Of a stretch of DNA of 64,000 bases, positions 29,923 to 37,749 are shown piece after piece. Source of the DNA: DASQUK01 sp963756425 (lineage in GTDB: Bacteria; Actinomycetota; Acidimicrobiia; Acidimicrobiales; VFJN01); NCBI GenBank assembly GCA_963756425.1, contig CAVWNW010000003.1, positions 248,001-312,000 of the forward strand. The letters are read 5' to 3'. The notes beneath the pieces are model-generated. The model was not told the DNA's origin and ran no database searches. It saw only the letters and a program-made list of their open reading frames with translations. The stretch's first letter is position 1. Each line of letters starts with the position of its first letter. The position numbers were made by a program, and so were the translations under genes.

Positions 29923-30756
29923 TCAGTCCGAACGCCACGCCATTGCGGCGGCGAGCGTCGTCGCACGAGCGGTCTGGCGGCGGGAGAGTGACTGGACCAT
30001 GACCGCCGCGAGCACGGCCGCCGCGGCGATGATCACGAAGCCGGCCGCCACCATCCGGTCGGCGAGCGTGGCATCCGAGACGAAGTCCTCGAGGTCGGCC
30101 AGGACCGAGACGTCGTCCTCGTCGGGAAACGTGGCCCAGCCCGCCAACCCCAGGGCATTGCCGAGAGCGAACATGACCGCCCACAGGACCACGAGCGGGC
30201 TGCCCCGGCCCCGGCCGGCTGCCGGCTGGACCGGTAGGCCGGGATCGGACGCGCGGCTGGCCCCGAACAGCTGCATGCCCGGCAGCAGCCAGTTGGCGCA
30301 GGGCACGAACCACCCGCCGATCGCCCACGCCGGGCCGAGCGCGGCGCCGGTTCCGGCGAGGGAATCGGCGTTCACGGCGTGCCGATGCTGCCAGGTGATG
30401 AACACGGCAGCGGTGCCGAGCAGCCCCAGCCCGTAGACGACCGCGGCGGCGGCAACCGCGTCGTCGGCATCCTCCAGCTCCTCGAGGGCGACGCCGCCGT
30501 CGCGGAACTCCCTCTCGATCAGCCCGACGCGATTGAGGTGGGCACCCAGGCCGACCAAGGAGAGGACCGCCATGACGCCGAGGAGCACGGTCGCCGCGGT
30601 GGCCAGCCCCACGAACGGCTCGAACCTCGGCGTGGGTGCGTAAGGGCCGTAGGCGCCGTGCCCGGGCGGCCCGGGATAGGCGAGCCCGGCGTAGGGCGGT
30701 CCGGGTTGGGCCGGCCCGGCGTAGCCTCCGGGCGGCGGCGGAGGGACCGCAGCCAT
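29923..30756 (-). CDS. DUF4328 domain membrane protein
   Basis: A 277-residue membrane protein. Residues 1-45 are Pro/Gly/Tyr-rich (PPPPPGGYAGPAQPGPP) and cytosolic, as often seen before actinobacterial DUF membrane domains. Four hydrophobic segments follow: VGLATAATVLLGVMAVLSL, an AAVVYGLGLLGTAAVFI stretch, WAIGGWFVPCANWLLPGMQ, and LVVLWAVMFALGNALGLA with a last one near 240. The segment GPAWAIGGWFVPCANW is the DUF4328 hallmark. Biological role unknown. 15 bp downstream of the enoyl-CoA hydratase gene, so the two are likely co-transcribed. Confidence 0.8.
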   Translation of the reverse strand: MAAVPPPPPGGYAGPAQPGPPYAGLAYPGPPGHGAYGPYAPTPRFEPFVGLATAATVLLGVMAVLSLVGLGAHLNRVGLIEREFRDGGVALEELEDADDAVAAAAVVYGLGLLGTAAVFITWQHRHAVNADSLAGTGAALGPAWAIGGWFVPCANWLLPGMQLFGASRASDPGLPVQPAAGRGRGSPLVVLWAVMFALGNALGLAGWATFPDEDDVSVLADLEDFVSDATLADRMVAAGFVIIAAAAVLAAVMVQSLSRRQTARATTLAAAMAWRSD

Positions 30757-30771
30757 CTGTACCTCCCGTTC

Positions 30772-31554
30772 CTACCGGCCAACGAACGCGGCCTTGCCGG
30801 GGCCGTGCTCGAGGAATGACGCCACACCGATCCGGGCGTCCTCGGTGCCGAACACCTCGGCGAACAGGTCCTGCTCCAGGGCGAGCCCGGAACCGAGTGG
30901 GCCCTCCAGCCCCCGATCGATCGCCCGCTTGGCGAACTCCTGCGCGACCACGGCACCGCGGGCCAGCTCGGCGGCGAGCGCGAGCGCCCGCGGGTGCAGC
31001 TCGTCGGGCGGCACCACCTCGTCGACCAAGCCGATCCGCAGCGCCTCGTCCGCGGCGACCTGGCGGCCCGTGAGCACGAGGTCCTTGGCCTTGGCGGGTC
31101 CGACGAGGCGCGCCAGCCGCTGGGTACCGCCGCCGCCCGGAATGATCCCCAGCAGGATCTCGGGCTGGCCGAACTTGGCCCGCTCGGAGGCGATCCGGAG
31201 GTCGCAGGCCAGTGCCAGCTCGCACCCGCCGCCCAGGGCGAACCCGGAGATCGCGGCGATCACGCAGCGGGGGATGGCTGCGACGGCATCGAGCGCCCGC
31301 CGGAATCCGCCACCCACGGCCCGGGCCTCCTCCGGGCCACCGAACTCGGCGATGTCGGCCCCGGCGGCGAAGATGCGGTCGCCCCCGGTGACGACGACGG
31401 CCCCCGGCGGGTCCGCGGCCAGGCCCCCGACCGCCGCCTCCAGCTGGCTCAGCAGCTCCCGGGACAGCGCGTTCACCTTGGGGTTGTCGAGGGTCACGAG
31501 CGCGACGCCGTCGTCGCGACGATCGACGTGGACGAGCGGGGTGTCGGTGGACAT
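30772..31554 (-). CDS. Enoyl-CoA hydratase/isomerase family protein
   Basis: A 260-residue crotonase-fold protein. The oxyanion-hole segments IFAAGADIAEFGG and AISGFALGGGCELALACD are intact, and both catalytic Glu positions appear occupied: the Glu of ALGGGCELALACD and the Glu of FGQPEILLGIIPGGGGTQRL. It should hydrate 2-enoyl-CoA, as in fatty-acid beta-oxidation; chain-length preference is not predictable. A TAGGGT box 8 nt before the ATG indicates leaderless transcription. It lies downstream of meaB, but the separate promoter suggests a separate unit. Confidence 0.88.
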   Translation of the reverse strand: MSTDTPLVHVDRRDDGVALVTLDNPKVNALSRELLSQLEAAVGGLAADPPGAVVVTGGDRIFAAGADIAEFGGPEEARAVGGGFRRALDAVAAIPRCVIAAISGFALGGGCELALACDLRIASERAKFGQPEILLGIIPGGGGTQRLARLVGPAKAKDLVLTGRQVAADEALRIGLVDEVVPPDELHPRALALAAELARGAVVAQEFAKRAIDRGLEGPLGSGLALEQDLFAEVFGTEDARIGVASFLEHGPGKAAFVGR

Positions 31555-31562
31555 GGGCCGTG

Positions 31563-31568
31563 ACCCTA
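31563..31568 (-). promoter_or_regulatory. -10 box of the enoyl-CoA hydratase gene
   Basis: TAGGGT on the minus strand, 8 nt before ATG 31554. Confidence 0.5.
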
Positions 31569-31621
31569 ATGCCGGCGTCCGGCACGAGGATCTGGCAGAC
31601 GCCGCCGACGAGTACGGCCGG

Positions 31622-32563
31622 CTACTCGCCCATCAGCTCCTCGGCTGCCGTCCACGGGTCGATCTCTCCGCTGGCGACCTCGTCCGCAAGCTCGGCAGCA
31701 CGGGGCCCGGCGGTCACGGCACGGGCCTTGTCCAGGAGTCGCGCCGCCACGAGGCGGGTGACCTCCTCCGCGGCCCGGCGCCGACGCCGCTCCCGCAGCT
31801 CGCCGCCGTCCGCCAGGTGCGCCCGGTGGTCGACCACGGCCTCCCACACCTCGGACACACCGGCGCCGGTCGTAGCCGTGGTGCGCAGCACCGGCGGCCG
31901 CCAGCCCACGGACGGGGACATCTTCAGCATGCGCTCGAGGTCGCGGGCCGCGTCGTCGGCGCCGGGCCGGTCGGCCTTGTTCACAACGAAGAGGTCGGCG
32001 ATCTCCATGAGGCCGGCCTTGTTGGCCTGCACGGCATCGCCCCACCCCGGGGTGACCACCACGACGGTGGTGTCGGCCTGGGCCATGACGTCGATCTCTA
32101 CCTGCCCCACCCCGACGGTCTCGAGGATCACCCACGGAAAGCCGGCGGCGGCGAGGACGCGCACCGCCTCGGGGGCGGCGACCGCCAGGCCCCCGAGGTG
32201 ACCGCGCGTGGCCATGGACCGGATGAACACGCCGTCGTCGAGGGTGTGCTCACCCATGCGCACCCGGTCGCCGAGCAGGGCGCCGCCGGAAAACGGGGAG
32301 GACGGGTCGATTGCCAGCACCGCGACCCGGTCGCCTCCCTTCCGCACCGTCTCGAGCAGCGCGTTGGTCAGGGTGGACTTGCCGGCGCCGGGCGCGCCAG
32401 TGATGCCGACGGTGGTGGCGTCGATGCCCGGCCCGCGGGCGGCTCGGCCGACCCGGCGCGCCTCGTCGCCGCCGCGCTCGATGATCGAGATCAGGCGGGC
32501 CAGGGCGCCGCGGTCGCCAGCACGCGCCGCAACGAGGAGATCATCGGGAGCGGCAGCAGCCAC
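31622..32563 (-). CDS. meaB: MeaB/ArgK-type GTPase, methylmalonyl-CoA mutase chaperone
   Basis: A 313-residue G3E-family P-loop GTPase that guards and reactivates B12-dependent methylmalonyl-CoA mutase. P-loop GAPGAGKSTLTNALL (about 52-66), the switch region DPSSPFSGGALLGDR, the Walker B area VILETVGVGQVEID and the base-specificity motif NKAD are all present, with the basic C-terminal helix region (RRRRRAAEEVTRLVAARLL). No mutase gene lies in the window. Start GTG with a TAGCTT box 8 nt upstream, hence probably leaderless. Confidence 0.9.
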   Translation of the reverse strand: MAAAAPDDLLVAARAGDRGALARLISIIERGGDEARRVGRAARGPGIDATTVGITGAPGAGKSTLTNALLETVRKGGDRVAVLAIDPSSPFSGGALLGDRVRMGEHTLDDGVFIRSMATRGHLGGLAVAAPEAVRVLAAAGFPWVILETVGVGQVEIDVMAQADTTVVVVTPGWGDAVQANKAGLMEIADLFVVNKADRPGADDAARDLERMLKMSPSVGWRPPVLRTTATTGAGVSEVWEAVVDHRAHLADGGELRERRRRRAAEEVTRLVAARLLDKARAVTAGPRAAELADEVASGEIDPWTAAEELMGE

Positions 32564-32571
32564 GGACAGAA

Positions 32572-32577
32572 AAGCTA
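32572..32577 (-). promoter_or_regulatory. -10 box of meaB
   Basis: TAGCTT on the minus strand, 8 nt before GTG 32563. Confidence 0.5.
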
Positions 32578-32599
32578 GTGGGGTGGCTCGTAGCGCCCG

Positions 32600-32866
32600 C
32601 TAGAGGCCGAGCCCGACCGACGTCTCGGTTGGCGCTCCCACGTCGACGACCTCGGTCACACCCGGCACACGATCCTTGAGGATGCGCTCGATGCCGGCCT
32701 TGAGGGTGACGGTCGACGCCGGGCAGGAGACGCATGCACCAACCAGCTCGACGGTCACCACACCGGCGTCCACATCGACGCCGCGCAGGAAGATGTCGCC
32801 GCCGTCGGCCTGGATGGCGGGGCGAATCACCTCGATGACCTCGGAGACCTTGTCGGTATCGACCAC
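32600..32866 (-). CDS. NifU-like C-terminal domain protein (Fe-S scaffold)
   Basis: An 88-residue stand-alone NifU C-terminal domain that binds a transient [4Fe-4S] cluster through its C-x-x-C motif (GACVSCPAS, about residue 50). The opening VSEVIEVIRPAIQADGGDI and the segment TLKAGIERILKDRVPGVTEV are standard for the family. GTG at 32866 is chosen because GAGGAG sits 5 nt before it; upstream codons would add an unrelated Arg-rich stretch. It likely delivers Fe-S clusters to apoproteins in the cytosol. Confidence 0.88.
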   Translation of the reverse strand: MVDTDKVSEVIEVIRPAIQADGGDIFLRGVDVDAGVVTVELVGACVSCPASTVTLKAGIERILKDRVPGVTEVVDVGAPTETSVGLGL

Positions 32867-33014
32867 GAAACTCCTCGTGCTGCGAATGCGCGACGCATGG
32901 TCGCGGAACGGCACCACCTACGGCAATAACGCCCCGTCCGCTCGTCGTGTTCCCTGGCCGGCCGGCGGGGGCCCTGGTTAGCGGATGCGGCCCTGGTCTG
33001 GGAACCTGAAGCGG

Positions 33015-33182
33015 ATGGCGCTGCTGCTCGCACACCAGGGTGGTTGGGACGAGATGCTGTTCGTCGCCGTGCCCATCGTGATCTTCGGCAGCCTCCTCGC
33101 GATCGCCAACCGGCGGGCCTCACGGATCGAAAAGCAGCAGCCCCCGAACGGCGAGGGTTCGCCAGGCGACGAGCCCGAGTAG
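33015..33182 (+). CDS. Small single-span membrane protein, 55 residues
   Basis: ATG 33015 to the stop at 33180-33182. The segment EMLFVAVPIVIFGSLLAIAN forms one membrane span, followed by a basic NRRASRIEKQ and a polar acidic tail. The positive charges just after the span predict an extracellular N-terminus. The stop is 5 nt before the GTG start of the MFS gene, so the two are probably co-translated. Function unknown; similar tiny proteins are frequent in actinobacteria. Confidence 0.6.
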   Translation: MALLLAHQGGWDEMLFVAVPIVIFGSLLAIANRRASRIEKQQPPNGEGSPGDEPE

Positions 33183-33187
33183 CGGCC

Positions 33188-34828
33188 GTGCCGCGGCTCA
33201 CCGTCAGCGAGTCGGTCGACCAGGCCACGCTGGATCGGATCCGCTCCCCCCGCGACGACGTCGTCGGCGAGCGCGCCGCGGGCGACGACCGGTACGTGCT
33301 CGACCACGGCCCGTTCGAGGGGTACTCGCGCAGCGTCCAAGTGACGCCCGACCACGGCCGCTACTCCGTTACCCAGCAGTTCGACTACCGCCTGCCGGTT
33401 GGCACCTGGCGGTTCCTCATGAACCACCCGGTGCGCCTCGCCCTGCGCAAGCCGCCCCGCCCGGACGGGCGACTCCCCTGGTGGTACCCGCCGCAGCGGC
33501 CGGACGCCCGCGCCGCGTCCGTCCTGGGCATACTGGCGACGCTGTCGCTCGTCGTCGGCTACAACGGCACGCTCCTGACGCAGACGATGAGCTTCGCGGC
33601 CGACGAGTTCGGCGCCGGAACGACCGCCCAGGGTGGTGCCTTCGCCGCAGTGCGGGCCGGCGCGCTGCTGGCGATCCTGCTCGCCGCCCTGGCCGATCGC
33701 CGGGGCCGGCGGCGGCTGCTGGTGGTGTCGCTGCTGAGCGCCATCGGAGCCACGGTCGCCGGCGCCCTGGCACCCAACCTCGCGACCCTGGCGGCCACGC
33801 AAGTGGTGAATCGGGGCTCGGTGTCGGCCGCCAGCGTGCTCCTGGTGGTCATCGCCGCCGAGGAGATGCCGGCCGGTTCCCGGGCCTATGCGCTCAGCCT
33901 CCTGTCGATGACGGGGGCGCTGGGTGCAGGGATGGCACTGTGGGTCCTGCCGGTGGCCGACCTCGGCCTGGGGGCATGGCGGGTCCTGTACGTGATCCCG
34001 CTGCTGTTCATCCCTGTGGTGCTGCGGTTCGGCCGGCTCCTCCCCGAGAGCCGGCGCTACGTACGCCCGCACCGCACCGTCGGGTTGGCCGGTCACTACC
34101 ACCGGTTGGCGCTGCTGGCGGGCGCGTCCTTCCTGCTGCTCCTGTTCACCACCCCGCAGTCGCAGTTCCGCACCGAGTTCCTGCGGGACGAACGGGGAAT
34201 GTCGGCGGCGGCGGTATCGCTGTTCATCATCGTCACGTCCACGCCGGCGAGCATCGGCATCGTGGTCGGTGGGCGGCTGGCCGACACCCGCGGCCGGCGC
34301 GTGGTGGGCGCCGTCGGCACGGTCGTCGGCGTCACCCTCCTGGCCCTGTCGTTCACGTTCGACGGCCCGGCCATGTGGCTCACCGCCACGGTCGGCTCCA
34401 TCTTCGCCGCCGCCCTGGTGCCGGCCCTCAGCGTGTACGGGCCCGAGCTGTTCCCCACGTCGCTGCGGGGACGGGCCAACGGGCTCATCAACACGGTGGC
34501 CACCATCGGCAGCGTCATCGGCCTCGTCCTGGCGGGCTTCCTGATCGACGAGCTGGACTCGTTCGGCCTGGCGCTCGGCCTTCTCGCGATCGGCCCGCTC
34601 ATCATGGCGGTCGTGGTGCTGACGCTCTTCCCCGAGACCGCCTGGCGCGAGCTCGAGGACCTCAACCCGGAGGATCGGACGGCGGCAACTACGATGCCCG
34701 GCCATGTCCCACAGGCGGACGGCGCTGGCGGCCGCACTGGTGGCGTTGCTGGTGGCCGCGCTGGGGTGCTCAGCGGACGAGCCCGAGACCGCGCTGCCAC
34801 CGAGCGACGACGACCTGCCGTCGAATGA
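33188..34828 (+). CDS. MFS transporter with an unusual N-terminal cytosolic domain
   Basis: A 546-residue protein. The first ~105 residues are soluble (LTVSESVDQATLDRIRSP, VLDHGPFEGYSRSVQV, YRLPVGTWRFLMNHPVRLAL) and not recognised; 12 membrane segments then follow. Motif A copies are ALADRRGRRRLLVV after TM2 and GGRLADTRGRRVVG after TM8, and SVYGPELFPTSLRGRANG resembles the sugar/metabolite-porter loop. The substrate is unknown. The last ~42 codons overlap the start of the lipoprotein gene at 34704 by 125 nt and read as an Arg/Gly-rich tail with no family character, so the true C-terminus may lie nearer NPEDR and a base error may have removed the stop. Confidence 0.75.
   Translation: MPRLTVSESVDQATLDRIRSPRDDVVGERAAGDDRYVLDHGPFEGYSRSVQVTPDHGRYSVTQQFDYRLPVGTWRFLMNHPVRLALRKPPRPDGRLPWWYPPQRPDARAASVLGILATLSLVVGYNGTLLTQTMSFAADEFGAGTTAQGGAFAAVRAGALLAILLAALADRRGRRRLLVVSLLSAIGATVAGALAPNLATLAATQVVNRGSVSAASVLLVVIAAEEMPAGSRAYALSLLSMTGALGAGMALWVLPVADLGLGAWRVLYVIPLLFIPVVLRFGRLLPESRRYVRPHRTVGLAGHYHRLALLAGASFLLLLFTTPQSQFRTEFLRDERGMSAAAVSLFIIVTSTPASIGIVVGGRLADTRGRRVVGAVGTVVGVTLLALSFTFDGPAMWLTATVGSIFAAALVPALSVYGPELFPTSLRGRANGLINTVATIGSVIGLVLAGFLIDELDSFGLALGLLAIGPLIMAVVVLTLFPETAWRELEDLNPEDRTAATTMPGHVPQADGAGGRTGGVAGGRAGVLSGRARDRAATERRRPAVE
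34690..34695 (+). promoter_or_regulatory. -10 box of the lipoprotein gene
   Basis: TACGAT, 8 nt before ATG 34704, inside the end of the MFS gene. Confidence 0.4.
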
Positions 34829-35457
34829 GGCGAACGACGGCGTGGACGACGCCGTCGTCGTCGCCACGAGCACCGAGGACCTGCCGGTGTGGGAGTCGCC
34901 GGACGACGACCTGCCGGCGCTCGAGACGCTCCGGGTCGGCCGACAGGTCAGCGGCGAGCTCGTGTCCCTGGTGGTGGGTGAGCGGGGACGGGACTGGCTG
35001 GAGGTCGAGCTGCCGACTGCGCCCGCAGGTCACACGGGATGGATCAAGCGCGCCGACGTCACGCTCAGCCGCCATCGCTTCCGGATCGAGGTCTCGGTCT
35101 CCGACCACACCCTGACCCTGCAAACCGGCGAGGCCGAGGCGCTGACCGCACGCGTCGCCATCGGTACCGCCGACACGCCCGAGCCCGGCACGACGCTGTT
35201 CATCAAGGACCTGGTCAAGCCCCCCAACCCCACCGGCCCGTACTCCCGTTACGCCTATGGCCTGTCCGGGACCGCCAACGATCTGGCGGCGTTCCAGGCT
35301 GGTCGTGGCGTGGTCGCGATCCACGGGGTGGCGGACCCGTCGACCCTCGGCCGACGACGTACCGACCGGATCGATCGCAGTGGCTCCCGACGTCATGACC
35401 CGGATGGTCGAGGCGTACGGGCTCCCCCTGGGCACACCAGTCGACGTCGTCCAGTAA
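34704..35457 (+). CDS. L,D-transpeptidase (YkuD)-like lipoprotein, apparent +1 frameshift
   Basis: The N-terminus is a lipoprotein signal (RRTALAAALVALLVAALGC, lipobox AALG-C) followed by an acidic linker, an SH3-like segment (ESGEL-type: VGRQVSGELVSLVVGERGRDWLEVEL) and a YkuD-like domain (FRIEVSVSDHTLTLQTGE; GTTLFIKDL; GVVAIHGVADPSTLG). After STLG the frame breaks: dropping one base near 35347-35352 gives DDVPTGSIAVAPDVMTRM and GLPLGTPVDVVQ, a normal family ending. The span is 3n+1 and the corrected length is 250. In the corrected frame the catalytic S-H-G-C motif reads P-T-G-S, so the nucleophilic Cys is absent. It is either a non-catalytic homologue, a decayed gene, or carries further base errors. 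Confidence 0.7.
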
Positions 35458-35463
35458 CTCGGC

Positions 35464-36036
35464 TCAGAGGCCGCCGACCCACGCTGACACCGCCTCGGCC
35501 ACAGCGGCGTCGGCACCCTTGAGCTCGTGGCGCCCGCCGTCGATCCAGACGTACGTGACCTTGCCCCCGATGGCGGCGGTTCGGACTTCGAGCTCGTCGG
35601 GGGTGCCGAAGGGATCGCGCGTGCCGGACACGAACAGGCAGGGCACCCTGACGTCGGGGAAGTGGTCGACGCGCAGCTTGTCCGCCCGACCCGGCGGGTG
35701 GAGGGGATAGGAGATGAGCACGAGTCCGGCGGCAGGCAGGCCCTCGGCCACCGCCATCGAGCACATGCGGCCGCCCATGGACCGCCCGCCTAGCACGACG
35801 GCCGCCGGATCGATCCCGGCCCTGTCCGCCAGCGCCTCCGCCTCGTCGCGCACGCAGGCGATCAGCTTGGCAGGCCGATCGGGCGCCTTGCGCCCCTCGC
35901 GCCGGTAGGGAAAGTCGGCCCGCGCCACCGGGAGCGGTGCCAGTGCCCGTTCGATCGCCACCAGAGCTGGATGGTCCCGCCCGCTGCCGGCCCCCGGGAA
36001 CAGGAGGACCGCCCCTGCGCCCGCGCCGCGGCTCAC
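35464..36036 (-). CDS. Alpha/beta hydrolase (dienelactone-hydrolase-like / KANL3-Tex30 type)
   Basis: A small alpha/beta hydrolase of about 190 residues. The nucleophile elbow is GGRSMGGRM (G-x-S-x-G), the opening strand AVLLFPGAGSGRDHP carries the oxyanion region, the acid is in VSGTRDPFGTP and the catalytic His in DGGRHEL. It lacks a lid domain. The substrate is unknown; relatives are annotated as dienelactone hydrolase-like. GTG at 36036 with GAAGGG upstream is preferred; GTG 36087, overlapping the stop of the J-domain gene, is the alternative and would add 17 residues. It is downstream of the J-domain gene in the same direction. Confidence 0.75.
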   Translation of the reverse strand: MSRGAGAGAVLLFPGAGSGRDHPALVAIERALAPLPVARADFPYRREGRKAPDRPAKLIACVRDEAEALADRAGIDPAAVVLGGRSMGGRMCSMAVAEGLPAAGLVLISYPLHPPGRADKLRVDHFPDVRVPCLFVSGTRDPFGTPDELEVRTAAIGGKVTYVWIDGGRHELKGADAAVAEAVSAWVGGL

Positions 36037-36079
36037 GGCAACGGCCCTTCGGCTGTTCCGGCCCTGGTGGGGCGGCTCA

Positions 36080-36790
36080 TTAGCCACCGGCGAGGAGGAT
36101 CCGCCGGGCCTCGGCCAGCTCCGCCAGGCGGGCGGCGGCCGCGGCGGTGTCGCCGCCATGGTCGGGGTGCGCCCGGCGGACCAGGTCGCGGAACCGGCCC
36201 TGGATGGCCTTGCGGTCCGGCCTGCCGCCGTTGCCGTTGCGGAGGTCGAGCACGTCGATCGCCCAGCCCACGGGGTCGCGGAAGGCGTCGGCCGACCAGT
36301 CGCGGCGGCGGCTCAGACCCGACAGGTAGGCCACCAGCGAGCCGTCGATGGCACCGGTCCAGCGCATCGCCCGCCGGATCGCGTCCATGACCCGGGTCCG
36401 GGGACCGAGAGGCAGCTCGCCCGCCGCGTACACGGCGGCCAGGATGTGGTGCGCAGGCGCGCCCTTGTCGTCGAGCTCGAATGCCAGGTCCTCGCCCTCG
36501 CCTCGCAACCGATGGACGCTGCGCTGCAAGCCGACCCTGTCGGTCTGGAGGCGATGGCGCAGCCGGGGCTGGGGGATGCGGCGCCCGGCCTCCAGGTGCA
36601 GGGTCAGGCGATGGAGGTCGTCGAACAGCTCGGGGTCGAGGGCGGGGATGTAGGCGGCGACGATGCCGCCGAGCAGGATGCCGCCGAACCCCGGCGCCGG
36701 GCTGCAGGGCAGGTCGCGGTCCCCGATCGCCACGCGCCGCGTCGGAGCGATGGGCCGCGAGTGGAACACCTCCAGCTCGGCGAGGATCAC
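36080..36790 (-). CDS. Protein with C-terminal J (DnaJ-like) domain
   Basis: A 236-residue protein. The last ~65 residues form a J domain: DRKAIQGRFRDLVRRAHPDHGGD carries the HPD tripeptide, followed by a helix RLAELAEARRILL. J domains stimulate the ATPase of DnaK. The first ~160 residues are unrecognised; they contain an odd R/Q/H-rich segment (about 65-95) and a helical region (IRRAMRWTGAIDGSLVAYL). There is no glycine-rich or zinc-finger part, so this is a type III J protein, probably a specialised co-chaperone. A TAGCAT box 6 nt before the GTG start predicts a leaderless mRNA. Confidence 0.75.
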   Translation of the reverse strand: MILAELEVFHSRPIAPTRRVAIGDRDLPCSPAPGFGGILLGGIVAAYIPALDPELFDDLHRLTLHLEAGRRIPQPRLRHRLQTDRVGLQRSVHRLRGEGEDLAFELDDKGAPAHHILAAVYAAGELPLGPRTRVMDAIRRAMRWTGAIDGSLVAYLSGLSRRRDWSADAFRDPVGWAIDVLDLRNGNGGRPDRKAIQGRFRDLVRRAHPDHGGDTAAAAARLAELAEARRILLAGG

Positions 36791-36796
36791 GGACCG

Positions 36797-36802
36797 ATGC
36801 TA
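36797..36802 (-). promoter_or_regulatory. -10 box of the J-domain gene
   Basis: TAGCAT on the minus strand, 6 nt before GTG 36790. Confidence 0.5.
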
Positions 36803-36865
36803 ACGGCGCGAGGTCGTCCGCCCGCCAGTGGCGGGAGTGTGGAGGAACTTGTCGTGTTTACGGAC

Positions 36866-36902
36866 GCCATGGCAGCCCCAACTGCGGCAAGTTCGGTTGG
36901 GG
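36866..36902 (-). repeat. Dispersed 29-bp element, second copy, with hairpin
   Basis: 36866-36894 matches 8653-8681 at 24 of 29 positions. Within it CCCCAAC (36876-36882) pairs with GTTGGGG (36896-36902), ending exactly at the stop codon of the minus-strand gene beginning at 37728. A terminator or 3'-end element is likely. Confidence 0.5.
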
Positions 36903-37728
36903 TCACACGTAGGAGCGGAGTGCGTTGCGGAGGTCGCGGGCGGCGTCGATCACGGCGTCCTGGTCGACCTTGGCGGCCCGCAGCTGCGAACACAGGGCGT
37001 CGACGCGGCCCTGGAGGTGGTCCCACTCCTTGGGGCCGATGCCGTAGGGCGGATCGGCCCCCTCGACGGCGTGGCCGAGGCCGAGCATCGACACGGTGCG
37101 CTCGTGGTCGTCGGGGTCGTGCTGCAGGCGGTCGGCGACGACGAACACCTCGCCCAACAGCTCGGCGCCGGCCGGCCCGTCGTCGGCCTCGGGCGGCAGC
37201 TCGTGGGGATGGGCGACCCGATCGAGCAGCTCGTCAGCGGCCTGCTCGTCGGCCGCGTACACGAACAGCTCGTCCTCGTCCCAGCCGTGGGCGATCCCGG
37301 CGGCGTCGAGCTCGTCGACCAATGCGGTGAGGCGGTCGTCGTCCCAGTCGGCCAGGTCGTACGCGACCTGGTCCTGCGCGGCGTCGAGCGTCAGGGCGTC
37401 CTCGTTCTCGCCCTCGACGATGTCGAGGATGTTCTCGACGGCCGCCTCGTCGGCCTCGGCGACGTGCAACGCGCTGGCCTGCCACCCGTGGGGGATTCCG
37501 GCCTCGCGCAGGCGGTCGCTAACTGCGCCGCGTTCGATCTCGCTCCAGTCGTCGAGGTCGTAGACGACCTCGACGTCGCCGGCTGCGTCGGCGTCGGCCG
37601 CCGGGCTCCGCGGCTGCGTCGGGCTCCGGTTCGTCGAGCTCGCCCGGCAGCCCGGAGATGGTGATGCCGAGGCCCTCGTCCTCGCCCTGCTCGTACGGGT
37701 CGGAAAGCTGCCCCACGAACCTATTCAA
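36903..37728 (-). CDS. Protein with two copies of an unrecognised ~60-residue domain (apparent +1 frameshift)
   Basis: The N-terminus (NRFVGQLSDPYEQGEDEGLG) is in one frame; after DAAAEPG the sense frame changes. Removing one base near 37596-37604 continues as ADADAAGDVEVVYDLDDWSEI and gives a 274-residue acidic protein (span 3n+1). It contains a visible internal duplication: VVYDLDDWSEIERGAVSDRL with REAGIPHGWQASALHVAEAD, then QVAYDLADWDDDRLTALVDEL with DAAGIAHGWDEDELFVYAAD. The shared pattern is Y-D-L-x-D-W, L/A-x2-L, A-G-I-x-H-G-W, L-x-V-x-x-A-D. The C-terminal ~85 residues are different and helical. No signal or membrane segment, so cytosolic. The domain recalls small 'putative signal transducing' domains; function unknown. 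Confidence 0.65.
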
Positions 37729-37737
37729 TCAGCCGAC

Positions 37738-37743
37738 TATCTT
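37738..37743 (+). promoter_or_regulatory. -10 box of glpX
   Basis: TATCTT, 6 nt before ATG 37750; the closest to the TATAAT consensus among the start-adjacent boxes. Confidence 0.55.
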
Positions 37744-37749
37744 CGCCGC

